Both the position numbers and the translations under genes were made by a program. The notes below the pieces were generated by a model. That model was not told the DNA's origin. It did not search any database and saw nothing but the letters and a program-made list of their open reading frames with translations. This document shows, piece after piece, positions 11,229 to 22,349 of a stretch of DNA of 64,000 bases (positions within the stretch are counted from its first letter, which is position 1; the number at the start of each line of letters is the position of its first letter). This DNA comes from Sialis fuliginosa (lineage: Eukaryota > Arthropoda > Insecta > Megaloptera > Sialidae). Location of the stretch: positions 13,206,001-13,270,000 of the forward strand of contig OY540821.1 in NCBI GenBank assembly GCA_961205875.1. Reading direction: 5' to 3'.

Positions 11229-12590
11229 TTTGCTTCTTCGCAATATCGAAGATACGAGAAGTTTTGTGATCGTTTTAGAATGAGACAAAAAAATATTCTC
11301 CGATTTAAAAATTTTAAATTGATCTTTCGAAAATTTCGAATTAAATGGTTAACCAATTCCAGACAATTTATCTGATCACTTTATCGGTTTTTATTTGAAT
11401 TATACAATAATTAAAAACCTTTGATGAATTTAGCACGATGAAGCACTGTGCATTTACTTGGCAGCAGTGGCGAAGCGTCCATGGAAGCAGGGGAAGCAGT
11501 GCTTTCCTTTCTTTATGGGTAAATTAATACAAATCTGTATTTTTAGTTAATAAATAATTTAAAAATTTTATTAGAATATTCATCTTTATGTGCAACCCAA
11601 ACATTTTAACCAAAAGTCAAAAATAACATTTAATATTAATTTACACGTTCAATTATAAAACTATAATACTTCTACGTCTTAATTTCTTGTATTTTAGTCG
11701 ATATTTGTATGAAGAGTTGAAGTTCACTGCAGGAAATTTCACTAAAAAATTTAGAATTTTTGATTTCGTTAAAAGTATGTTTATTGTATAGAAAATGACG
11801 TGAAAAGTTGAATGGTTCAAACCGCAGGTCTGTATCTCAAACCGTTCTCGAGATATAGCCTCTCAAAGTTTTAGTTTTTTCAAATTTTTGGAGAAAAAAG
11901 GCCATAACTTTTGAACGTGTGGTCGGAATTGATTTTAGTTGACGGATTTGGAATCAGCGTGTCAAAATCTATATAATGACATGTACAATACCTTAAAACT
12001 CAAAAAAAAAAATTTCGCGAAAAATCGAAAAAATTCAAAGGGGTATACCTTAAAAAAATGTCGATTTTTGACCAAAATTTTTTTGTTGGATTTTAAAGTA
12101 TTATACATGTCATTATATAGATTTTGACACGCTGATTTCAAATCCGTCAACTAAAATCAATTCCGACCACGCGTTCAAAAGTTATGGCCTTTTTTCTCCA
12201 AAAATTTGAAAAAACTAAAACTTTGAGAGGCTATATCTCGAGAACGGTTTGAGATACAGACCTGCGGTTTGAACCATTCAACTTTTCACGTCATTTTCTA
12301 TACAACAAACATACTTTTAATGAAATCAAAAATTCTAAATTTTTTAGTGAAATTTCCTGCTGTGAACTTCAACTCATCATACAAATATCGACTAAAATAC
12401 AAGAAAATAAGACGTAGAATCATTTAGTTACTATAAAAATATATAAGAATTTATTTAAAAAAGTAAAAGCTTGAACTAAAGCTGTTTCATAACTAGTTTT
12501 TTTTAACAACAGGAGGGGGAGGATTGACAAATTAAGCTGCCCTTTTAAAAATTTCACGCCTTGCCACTGCTCGGCAGATATTTTTAACAT
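11229..12590. mobile_element. Family E repeat, short copy split by an hAT insertion
   Basis: The left part (11229-11464) begins TTTTGCTTCTTCGCAATATC, like the start of the full copy at 38838. It then jumps by internal deletion to the right-end region with TTAGCACGATGAAGCACTGT and CATTTACTTGGCAG. The expected continuation (AGATGTTTTT in other copies) is found only after 12577, as AGATATTTTT. The interruption is exactly family B element 11465-12569 plus its target duplication, so E was here first. Confidence 0.75.
11465..12569. mobile_element. Family B: hAT-like non-autonomous element with 8-bp target duplication (1105 bp)
   Basis: The ends are CAGTGGCGAAGCGT and, in reverse complement, CAGTGGCAAGGCGT. 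They are flanked by CTTGGCAG (11457-11464) and CTCGGCAG (12570-12577), an 8-bp duplication with one change. CAGTGG-type ends plus 8-bp duplications are diagnostic of the hAT superfamily. Inside lies a long inverted repeat, arms 11671 to about 12000 and about 12087 to 12418, beginning TCTACGTCTTA on both sides, with an 85-bp spacer rich in CGATTTTT. Mirrored 62-codon frames (11939-12127 plus, 11962-12150 minus) share the peptide SACQNLYNDMYNTLK only because the arms are copies of each other. No transposase is present. Confidence 0.88.
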
Positions 12591-14887
12591 TATATAGTAG
12601 TTATCACAATTATAGATAGATTTTATTTATATTTCTAATAGTTTAATAAATAATCTCGAGATAGAATTTTGATATGGACAGTTCATATTCTACATTAGAA
12701 AATTGAATTTTTAATTATTAAAATTAAGAATAGTTCAGTTGAAATATAACGAATTTAAATAAATTAGAAAATGTTTTAAAAGTATTAAACTGTTTAAATG
12801 TTATAAACAAGTAATCTCAAACTACGTAAGAAATTCTGTCTAGAAAGATTATTTTAAGTTTAAAAACAATCCCCTGCAAAATCCGGGTTACATTGTAAAT
12901 ACCCTCTTAAGTAATTAAAACAAAATCAGGTTTAGCGAACATTCTACTATCTCTCCTTTTGTTTTCCTCTAATTCTCATTATTTTGTTATGCACATATAA
13001 CTAGATACATCAACAAAGTATTCGTGAAGAAAATGTTTAGTAACTATACTCACTTTACGGAAACTAAATTATGGAAAATTAACTCTGCTCTATTCTATTT
13101 CCTGTTTTAAAAACAAATTTTCATCAATCGTGAAAACAAATGCTATATACGTACACATCACAACTAAAATTGTTACCAGTGTGCTCCGTAAAGTCAGTGG
13201 CGTATCATTTGGAACTTATAAAATTAATGAATAATAAATATTTCATATTGCCTTCAAAAGTATTTCAGTGATAATTTATCAAAAGAGAAACGTTTATTTC
13301 TAATTAAAATCCCTATTACAGACTAAATTCATTTAATTGACCCCCTCCCCCCGACAAGCTCACACCTTGTATATCAAATTATACTATTTTTAAAAGTATG
13401 TAACATTGCTTTTGATATGAAAATTAAATTAATGAAAAATACATACAACATAAAATCATATTTCAAAATTTCTGATTTTTTTCTGCAATTTATTAGAATC
13501 TAAAATAAAAATTACTGTAATTACGAACGGCGGGTATAATTTTTTCACGCCACTAACGAACAGATTTTTTTGATGAATCACAATCGCTTCATCGGAAAAT
13601 ACGAAGGCGAATATTTAAATTCAGAACATGCTAGTGTAATTTTATTAATTGGCTTTGTTGCCTTGGTTACAATCAATAACTTAACCACATTTTTAACTCA
13701 TCATTGCTTTGAATTCCCGTCACTGATTGGAAGCATTGAGAATATTAATTCCTATTTAATGAGCTTTCGATTGTATGATTTTTTTTATTGTTCATCATCT
13801 GACAAGAGTTTAAAATACAACTGATTACAAAATGATGATTTTATATATTTTTTTACAATGTTAAAAAAGCAATAATTTTCATTTTAGTTAGTTTATTGTT
13901 TCATAACTCATTCAAATTACTGTTTCGCAGTAGATATATTTATAAAATACATTGGCGTGCTCAACTGTTATTTTAAGAAAAACATTAATAAATACTCTCT
14001 AGTTCAAATAATTATTGATTGATAATGAAAATCGATACATATTATTAATACTAAACCGTTTATAAAATTTTATAATAGTATCACTATGGGTTCTAAACAT
14101 ATTGAATAAAAACTTATTTTGGGCATAATTTTAGGGAGGCTCTAGATCCCTTACGAAGATATTCCGAATTTTTTTTTCTTAATTAGCTTGCAGAATGTAC
14201 TTGTACATATTCGAAATGCTTGTGGTATTTTTTGTATTCATAAATATGTAAGATTTTCTTCTTATTTTACGTATAAAATACTGCGTTTTCTATTTTTTTT
14301 TATATCAAAAAAGAACTTACCATACTAGCAAAAATGTATGAGGAAATTTTTGAAAAACTTACCTGAAAAAAAAGAAAATTAAATTAATACAAATTATAAT
14401 TATATATTTTAAAAAATTATGAAATTGCACATGTCAAGGGTAAATATAATATATTATTAAAGAATATAGTATTTTATATTTCATTACCTATTTGATAATA
14501 GGTAGAATAAGTTATACGAAGCTCATCAATATATTTTATGCTGCAATACAACTGCTCAGAAATTAGAATGGAGTATATTCAAAAATATTATAGCATTTTG
14601 AAATGATCTTCTCAAAAATTATGAAAATAGTTGAGGCACTAAAATCAGATTATAAGTTAGGGTGATTAAAATGTCATTAAAACCGGTCATACGTTCAAGG
14701 ACTTTCATCTCAGCAATTAGTTTGGTACATAAATCAAGGCAATATTTATAAACACACAAGTTTCCAGGGGTATTACTGAGCCCCAATAAATTAATCAAGG
14801 ACAAAGTAACGGGTGTGTGGTTCTGAGGGCGATTGCAAAGAAGGTTGGGAAGGGTGTGGGTGTGGGGGTGAATAGTACGAGGACGCA
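12590..14887. other. No gene; weak hAT-like pair at 13197-13554
   Basis: CAGTGGCGTA at 13197 faces ACGCCACTA near 13554, an 8-bp TIR, but the flanks show no 8-bp duplication, so it is only a candidate. A short C-rich run lies at about 13341-13353. A plus-strand 84-codon frame at 13570-13824 has no motif that I recognise. Nothing else is identifiable. Confidence 0.4.
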
Positions 14888-15580
14888 ATCACACCACGGT
14901 AATTAGGAGGTCGTGCGTGCCGCTCAACGCCTCTCGAGGCTTAGGCCTTCGTCTTGGAAGGCGAAACGGGGGAATGACCGAAAATGTACACACTTATTGC
15001 ACTGTTTAAAGATTTTATACAACGTATATATATATACATTTAAAAAATTGTCAAATGCGAGGCGAGCCTCGCGAAGTAGTGTCTCGTACCGTAATAATTT
15101 TATTTAGTTTTAGCAAAGTTAAAAATAATAAGTCATATCTATCTATTTAATAGTTATTAGAAAATATATGGCTTCAAATCTACTATATATTTTTTATAAA
15201 AAAAACGTAAGTTCTGGTAACTTTTTACTGATTTGATGATTTTTGTGTTTTTCAGTTTTTTCTCACTATTACTTTCGGAATCAAAATATTTTTACAATTT
15301 TTTTGAAATTTGTTAAACGAATAATTTAACAATAGCAAAACTTTTACATGTTTAAATTCTTTGCATTGTCAGCTCTTGTTAAAATTTTATGGCAACCTAT
15401 TTGCTCATCCTCAAAAAACATCAAAAACTTGAAATTTTATTTTTATATCCGAGGCCCATTAGTGGTCCACCATATACTATAATAATGCCAAATTTCAGTT
15501 TTCTAGGTCAAATGTTTCAGTAGTTGAAACAGATAGTTCCATATATGTTCCTTTTTCAGATTTCGGTATAAAATATGATT
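14888..15580. repeat. GC-richer patch followed by repeat M, copy 1
   Basis: 14888-14985 is unusually GC-rich for the window and includes the palindrome GCCTCTCGAGGC. At 15047-15099 the motif AATTGTCAAATGCGAGGCGA, followed by a GCCTCGCGAAGTAGTGTCTC tract, matches 34892-34945 in the same orientation and 30562-30618 and 61850-61895 in the opposite orientation. Downstream, similarity to the 34.9 kb copy continues in patches (ATTAGAAAA, and a TTCCTTTTTCAGATTTCGGT tract at about 15550), so the true repeat is about 0.3-0.5 kb. No coding content. Confidence 0.6.
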
Positions 15581-15599
15581 CTTAAATTGTATTTAGTAA

Positions 15600-17230
15600 C
15601 AAATTAAATAAAAATGTACATTGTTTATGTGAAAAAGTAAATTTTCCTTTAAAAATTCATCACAAATATATTCATCTATATAACCACTTATCTGATTTAC
15701 GTGTTTTTTAATTTAATTCATAGATACATATGTTCTTTGCCAAAGTTTTAGTATATATTTTGTTACGTTAAGTAACATAAGGATTAAACAGTGATGATAA
15801 TAGTAATCAACTTTCGTGCGATTCAGCTAGTATAATATAGTTTGACAAATACAATAAAATATCTGTCAAAAGCTAAACTCACTGACTTCATATTTTGTAA
15901 TTATTCATTTAGTTATTATTTAATACAAATAATAAATTATGGTTTAAAAACGCAACGAATGAAAACAGTAATAGTTGATTTGATGTAAACACAGTATCAA
16001 GTTATCCTTGTCTTCTAACTCTAGAGACCTCTGGAGATCTCGCATTTACATAATTCCGGGCCGGTGTCACCCTAATTTGTTCTTCTGTGCCACTGAGGTT
16101 TCGTAAAACGTACCTTAATTTAAAACCGAACTCGATCGATACTCTGGGTTTTTATTTTGGCGTTGCACTGATTCTACTCACATCTCCCTTACCTTCTCGT
16201 CCTTACAGGTTAGAGTTATTGTCGTACGTTTAAATTTTAACCAGATTCTTGCAAGTTGGGGTTAATAATGTTACCTGAACATAAATTCTTAATCGACTCG
16301 AAAACAAGAAAACTCACAAAGTAGGTTAGTAATTTGTTGGTAAATAAATATTAGAAAATCTACAAATATTGGAGTAGGACACTCTGACTTCTAAATTGCT
16401 CTTTTAATAATTATTAATTATATCACTGATATAGATTATTTTTAAGCAATTCTATTGTTATTGTGTACTTTAACTGGTTAATGAAAAATAGACAAAAAAT
16501 GTTATGTTATGGCATTCAACAGTTATTTTTAACAAAACTTTTAAAGTTATTTGTCCATAAACAAATTATTCAATACAATTACCATCAATAGTAATTCAGT
16601 AGATTATAATTCTATAAGCGAATTGTACAACCATACGAACATGTATGCATACAACTATTAAATGATCTCTAATCTGTTCTAGCTGTTATTGCCAGTATCA
16701 TTTCTATAGAATATCTGCATGTACATTTAGCCACATAAACACATTCGTATATTAATAAGCAACAGTACATTTAGAGCAGTAGCTATTTGAATTCAACATG
16801 CTAGTTAAATGTTCCTGAACACATATTTTTATGCAACGTATGTTTTCAACAGAGATAGTAATTAGAACACTGTTAAATTCTGATTTGTTTAAATGCCAAA
16901 CAGATTTTGTTTCACTAATTTCCAGCGTGAAAAACAAACCGTTATTTTTCGTTTTTCTCACTTGGCACGTGTCCGTTTTAGGAAACATGATACACATTTT
17001 GCTTTCCTCTTTGTCTGTATTAGCATATTGTGAAAAACGTGATTGGATTTTCTTCTGATTCTCAAATAACAATCTGAGGAAAATATTAAAATTTATTTTG
17101 GCCACAGTTGTGTATCACAGCACTCTATGAATATGGAAATAACAAATGACGATTGTCCGGTGAATTTTTTGTGGAAATGGAATGAGTTTGTACAGTTCCA
17201 ATTATCGAATCGAAATTGGAATTGATTTCA
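15600..17230. other. No recognised gene; longest open frame in the window
   Basis: A minus-strand frame of 117 codons (16752-17105) is the longest in the window. The opposite strand is also open for 75 codons (16831-17058). The peptide shows no domain that I recognise, so it is not called a gene. 16010-16210 is GC-richer than its surroundings but has no clear exon structure. Confidence 0.45.
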
Positions 17231-17234
17231 TTTT

Positions 17235-17657
17235 GTATATGTTTTGTTTCCTCCCCATATCTGAAAGATAGGAGAAATTATGTGATCATTTATCAAAACG
17301 AAAAAAAAATTGTTCTCTGATTTCAAAATTTGTATTAGATCTTTCCGTTTCAGGTTAAGACAAACACATCTCCATTTGCTAAAAAAATCGTTAGTTGTTT
17401 CAATCGATATATATTTTGAACTTTGACATTTTAAATGTCATTTTGACGTTTGCATTAAATTTAGAATTAAAAAAATAATAATCAGGCGCGTATTAAGAAA
17501 AAAATCGAATTATTTTTAAATAAAATTGTATAAAAATTAAATGCTTAATCAATGGCAGTTGATCAGAATACTTTATCGGTGTTTATTACAATTATTCGAT
17601 AATTAACTACCTTTGGTATTTTTAGCACGAGGAAGCACTGTGCATTTACTTAGCAGA
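17235..17657. mobile_element. Family E repeat, copy 2 (diverged)
   Basis: It starts with TTTTGTTTCCTCCCCATATC (compare TTTTGCTTCCTCGCAATATC at 38835) and ends with TTAGCACGAGGAAGCACTGT, then CATTTACTTAGCAGATG. Internal matches to the 38.8 kb copy include the TTCTCTGATTTCAAAATTT and TCAGGTTAAGACAAACAC tracts. It is shortened relative to the full copy and more diverged than the others. Confidence 0.65.
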
Positions 17658-18164
17658 TGTTTTTTGTTCCGTTCCGAAATTTGAGGATTATTTAAAATAG
17701 CAACAATATAATCTCTTGCTTTAATAAAACTGTTAACTTATGTTTAAATAAACTAAATGCTTCATTTAATATGAAGTGTCTTTTGTATTATTATGATTTA
17801 ATAACAGATGAAAAGTCAAGATAAATTTTAATTACGATGTTCAAGTCTTCTTTCACAAAAACAATAAAAATGATTATTTCCGAAAGATAAACCCAGCACA
17901 AAAGCAGATATAATAACTAGTATAAAATAATCAAACATAATGTTTTCATTGCAAAAAGCTAGACTAAAAACTTTACCCACTGTTGACGTATCAAAATATA
18001 AAACCAAAACTGTATAAAATAATTAAAATTTGTATGAGCAAGAACAAAATAATAAAAGAGCATATACCCAGGACCGTTTTCAAATATTTTCTACTTAACA
18101 AATGCTTTTCATAATTTATATTTATATCTAGGTAGAAACAAATTTTCAACAGCCTTTGTTATAT

Positions 18165-18431
18165 AGAAAAACCGTTCTCGAGATATGATGGCCTCTCAAA
18201 GTTTCAATTTTATTAAAATTTTAGATAAAAATATCTGTAACTTTTGAACGCGTGGTTGAAATTGATTTTTGTTGACGAATTTGAAACCATCGTGTCAAAA
18301 TCTATATAATGACATGTAAAATACTAAATGCCGATTTTTGACCAAATTTTTTTTGTCAGTGTTATGCAATTATGCATGTCATTGTATAGATTTTGACACT
18401 CTGATTTTAAATTCGTCAACTAAAATCAATC
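18165..18431. mobile_element. Family B fragment, heavily decayed
   Basis: ACCGTTCTCGAGATAT at 18170-18185 and TCAAAATCTATATAATGACA at 18294-18313 match the left arm of family B. GCATGTCATTGTATAGATTT at about 18373 onward matches the right arm. Both termini are missing. The copy is the most diverged of the four in the window. Confidence 0.65.
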
Positions 18432-18439
18432 CCTTGTTG

Positions 18440-20341
18440 TATTTTCTGTTTACTGTAAAATCAATGACTGTTTTCACCGATTCAGAATATGTAAATACAT
18501 ATAATAAAACCGGTACTGGACTAGAACACTAGTAAATATAAATAATTTCGTTTTTATTACATGCATTGTTGATTTCGTTGGCGTTATTCCAAGTATATAG
18601 AACATGAATGCAAATGAAAATGGTAGCTTAACCATTTCTCTCAGATTTGTTAATGTCAGTATTGTGCCAATTAATTAAAACAAAAAAATAAGCTTCGTCG
18701 ATGGAGAAGAAGCTTTAGGATTGTTTCCTACTTAAGCTTTTAAAATCGTATCGCCCGAAGCTTAATTTTAATCATTGTGCTTTTTTGTTTACCTAACGAC
18801 ACAATGAATTTCTGGGGTAGGTAATTGACGAGGTACTGGAAATTTCTTAAGGGGATGTTATACTTTTCCTTGATGTTAAAATATATATGTATATAGCAGT
18901 AGGTACTTATAAATTTTATATAATGAACAACAATCCTTTGATATAGGAATACTTGTCAAGAGTTTATTTATAGATTAAAAATATTAAATACATTGGATAT
19001 GACAGACCGTTTTATATTTTTTATCTTTTGGAAATATTAAATTAATAGAATTTTTTTACAATAATAAATGGCTTGTTTTATACCCTTGGAAAGAAATAGG
19101 ACACAGACATTGTATTTTATAAGACTTTTATTTTTTTTTAAATTAATCAATAACGAAATTTAAAATAATCAAGATATTGTACAAAATATAAAAATGTAAT
19201 TAATAACGAAATATTTATTAATATAATACTTTTTAATGGACAAAGTAAGTTAATTAAAAATGTATAACTATTATTTTCTAATTAACATCATTCAAAAGAT
19301 GATGGAAACTCATTTTGAAGTTAATATACTTCTTGACAATGTGATCAAGGAATCCGGATGCATTTATATTAAAATGTAATATTCAAGAAAAAGAGAACAC
19401 GGCATAGTAACAACACAGTGGCTGGCCAAGTGAATGTAAAAGAGAACAGTGAGGCACCGGAATATATTTGTTTATTGTTCTACTTAAAATGCCTACTTTA
19501 CCTCAAACAGACACAAAAAAACATGTGTTTATAAAACAATTTGTATTTAAAAATGATATTTTATTTGATGTAAATGCACCATACGAATGATTTATATATT
19601 AGTTCCTTATAATATTAGTATACAATTTACTGTATTTACCATGACTTTTAATAATGCATTTCCACTGGATTTTACCTTCTAGAATACGAAAAAAATACAT
19701 AGAAACGGAAAGAGTATAAGACGAGCTACAATCTTTTAATCTTAGCAATGACAAAAAACAGAGAGATAATTTTTCACAACGAGTTGATTTTACCCTCCCA
19801 ATGTTTCCGTTCAATTAAGTTTGCTGAGTTGGCTGTTGCATTGAAATATACATATATATTTTTGTATATATGAATAATGCAGTCGGTATTAAACTTCTAA
19901 ATTAGCAATGCACATTTAACTTTTACATAATGGGAAGTATTACATCTATAACTTAAAGATGAAAATATATACCTAAATACTTAAATGAGCTATTCATACT
20001 AGAATCAGAGATTAACTGTTCAATTTTGTATATAATATCCAAATAAAATTACAATTTTTTTTGCCAATTTCTTAATGCCATAAGAAAAAAAAACCCCATT
20101 AAATAAATATACAAAAATATATTTTTGTAAAAAAATCATTATTCTTTTATTAACTTTCCCTATCAAGCATAAATTTTCTTTATAATCCCATATAATAACT
20201 CTGTGAAAATAAAATGAAATTTCAATCTATGAAAATCGTTGGAAATCCGATTTTTTTAATGTACTATTTTTTCCGATTTATATAGAAACATTTCTATAAT
20301 AATTACAGAGCATTGAAAAATATCTTCTTTAAAAAATGATC
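18440..20341. other. 1.9 kb without recognised features
   Basis: AT-rich with homopolymer tracts. No gene or clear repeat structure was seen. Confidence 0.5.
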
Positions 20342-20349
20342 CTCTATTG

Positions 20350-20472
20350 CAGTGGTTCTTAAACTTATATGGTTAAGGGACTCCTTTTTGAAAAATTATT
20401 TTTTAGGGACCCCTCCCCCGGATAGAAAAACAAAGAATGTCTTTAATCTATGCCAAACATGTTTCACGAACG
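20350..20472. mobile_element. hAT-like MITE remnant with exact 8-bp flanking repeat
   Basis: It begins CAGTGGTTCTTAAACTTATA, a classic hAT-type left end. CTCTATTG occurs immediately before it (20342-20349) and again at 20473-20480, an exact 8-bp direct repeat. The right end (TTTCACGAACG) no longer matches a CAGTGG-type terminus, so either the right TIR has decayed or the second 8-mer is coincidental. GGGACCCCTCCCCC inside is typical of this group of insect MITEs. Confidence 0.45.
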
Positions 20473-20484
20473 CTCTATTGTTTT

Positions 20485-21370
20485 TCTATTGAATATAACA
20501 ATTTCAAGAAAATATTATTTTTAAATCATAAAATACTGTTATATCGGAACAAATACAGAAATATTATCGTTATTTTAAATATGTTTTCCGAATATGCGAT
20601 AACGACGAGAGCAATTATTTTTTTTTATATATATATACCAGGAAAAATGGTTTTGTCAACATCGTTACGAGCATAATAATAAGTTATGTATATGCGATAA
20701 TACTGTTGGGTTTCTATACAAAATAACCGTACATGTAAACCATACATCATAAAAATACATATCTTACGCCCATATAAATCTAATATTTGAATGTATTGTC
20801 CTTTTTTTCCCTCCATGTTGTATGTATAATAAAAATCAAAAGCGATACGGATGCCGTTGTATGTGTTGAAAATATGAAAATACAGAATATTCTTATATAA
20901 ATAATCTTACATGATGTTTTAATGTTGTACGAATAAAACTTACAATGTTAGTTTGATAAAAAAAAAGAAAATGTCTTGAAACTTTCTTATACGTAATACT
21001 AAGAATGAACGTGATTCTAATTATATAAAACTCATATTTCAGGCTAAGCTGAGCTGGGAATCCATCGAGTTCTGAACTTGTTTTCAGCTCCTCTATCATA
21101 TTATGGAAGCGTCTCCATGTGGAAAAAAATTATTATCGCTATATGATACCGTACAATTTTGATTACACTAATTTTTCTCTGGGCCTTATAGATTCCAAGA
21201 TATTTAAGGTGATAATAGATATTGCCCCACCCGGTATTATAGAAAAAATGGACATTACTATAGAAAATAACGTTCTCTATAACTTTTATTACAAACATTT
21301 TTTCTAATAGCAATAATTTGAAATATTATTCTAAAAATCGATTATTTCTTTAATTTTTCTTTTAAATTGA
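20485..21370. other. No recognised feature
   Basis: Short frames on both strands at 21101-21313 are of matched length and have no recognisable domain. No repeats were found. Confidence 0.5.
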
Positions 21371-21374
21371 CAAG

Positions 21375-21560
21375 AATTAACATCAGTTTCCGGTGGTAAA
21401 ATCTGTTTTTTGGAGGTATTCTTTCTTGAAGAAAATAAATATAAAAACGTATCGTTTTTGAGTTATAGTGTCTACAGACAAATACATCATGGTAAAAATA
21501 GTCAGAATGGATTCAGGGAAGATCAAAATTGATATTTCTATTATAGGTGAAAATTTCGGC
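21375..21560 (-). repeat. Repeat S, copy 1
   Basis: AACATCAGTTTCCGGTGGTA, then GAGTTATAGTGTCTACAGAC, then a GTCAGAATGGATTCAGGGAA tract correspond in order to the reverse complement of 59239-59475. A third piece (AACATCCGTTTCCGGTTGTA) lies near 33669. The order and spacing show one interspersed family of at least 240 bp. Its strand is given relative to the copy at 59.3 kb. Confidence 0.6.
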
Positions 21561-21833
21561 TAGAAAACATTTTTATTTTTTTATCGTTTTATTCATAAAA
21601 ATAAATTGCACAAGCAAGTATTTAGTTACACTGGGTTTCATTAAAAAAAAGATTTAGGTAAATCTCGTCTCGTATTGGTTACAAGTACGAGAAATAACCG
21701 AAAAAACTAATACACATTTTTTATAATATATGAAGAAACATGATACTTGCCACTAAGAGAGACTTTTGGAAAAAGTCGATATTGTCCTGTCAAAATGCAA
21801 GCCTCATTAGTTTATACAAGTCTTCTGTATTTT

Positions 21834-22343
21834 AGGCGGCTATTACACTATCAAAGAAATATGATAAAATTTCTTTGATCGAAGAAATATGACAGTGTAA
21901 TAAATTAACTTTTATAATATTTACCTTCATAATATTTCTATATGATCATAGTTAATGACAGTCTCTTATATTTGATCAAAGTTTTTTGACGTCAAAAACA
22001 AAATGGCGACTATCAAGTTATCACTGACAGTTACAGTTACATAATTATTAATATATGAATATCAACAAAATCCAGTATTACATGATAATCTTCTTATTGA
22101 TTATAAAAACCACAATACACGGTTGTAAATTCAAACTTCGATCGCGTCAATTGACGAACATCCACGCACTGATATTCAAAAGGCACCAAAAAATAAGAAA
22201 ATATTCCTAGATAATATTGAGAAAATATTATCAAATATTTTATGTAGTGTAATAGAACAAAATCGCGTATTTTATCAAAGAAATATGATCCAATTTTTGT
22301 CAAAGATCTTTGACATATTTATTTGATAGTGTAATAGCCGCCT
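21834..22343. mobile_element. 510-bp TIR element ending AGGCGGCTATTACACTATCA
   Basis: Both ends carry the same 20+ bp terminus, AGGCGGCTATTACACTATCA, followed by AA and an AAATATG tract. Inner segments contain further inverted copies of ATCAAAGAAATATGA (21857, 22275) and of TGACAGTGTAATAA. The flanks read TTT on the left and TTA on the right, so a 3-bp duplication as in PIF/Harbinger is possible but not clean. No transposase frame survives. Confidence 0.75.
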
Positions 22344-22349
22344 TTATAC

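Noticed and set aside
11939-12150. 62-codon frames on both strands with nearly the same peptide
   Set aside because: They are mirror images created by the inverted arms of family B. The same occurs at 24798-25009. They are not treated as genes.
13197-13554. CAGTGGCGTA...ACGCCACTA as a complete hAT MITE
   Set aside because: The inverted match is only about 8 bp, and the flanks show no 8-bp duplication. It is left as a candidate within the gap entry.
16752-17105. Longest open frame (117 codons, minus strand)
   Set aside because: The opposite strand is also open over much of the same span, no domain is recognisable, and the composition is that of AT-rich noise.
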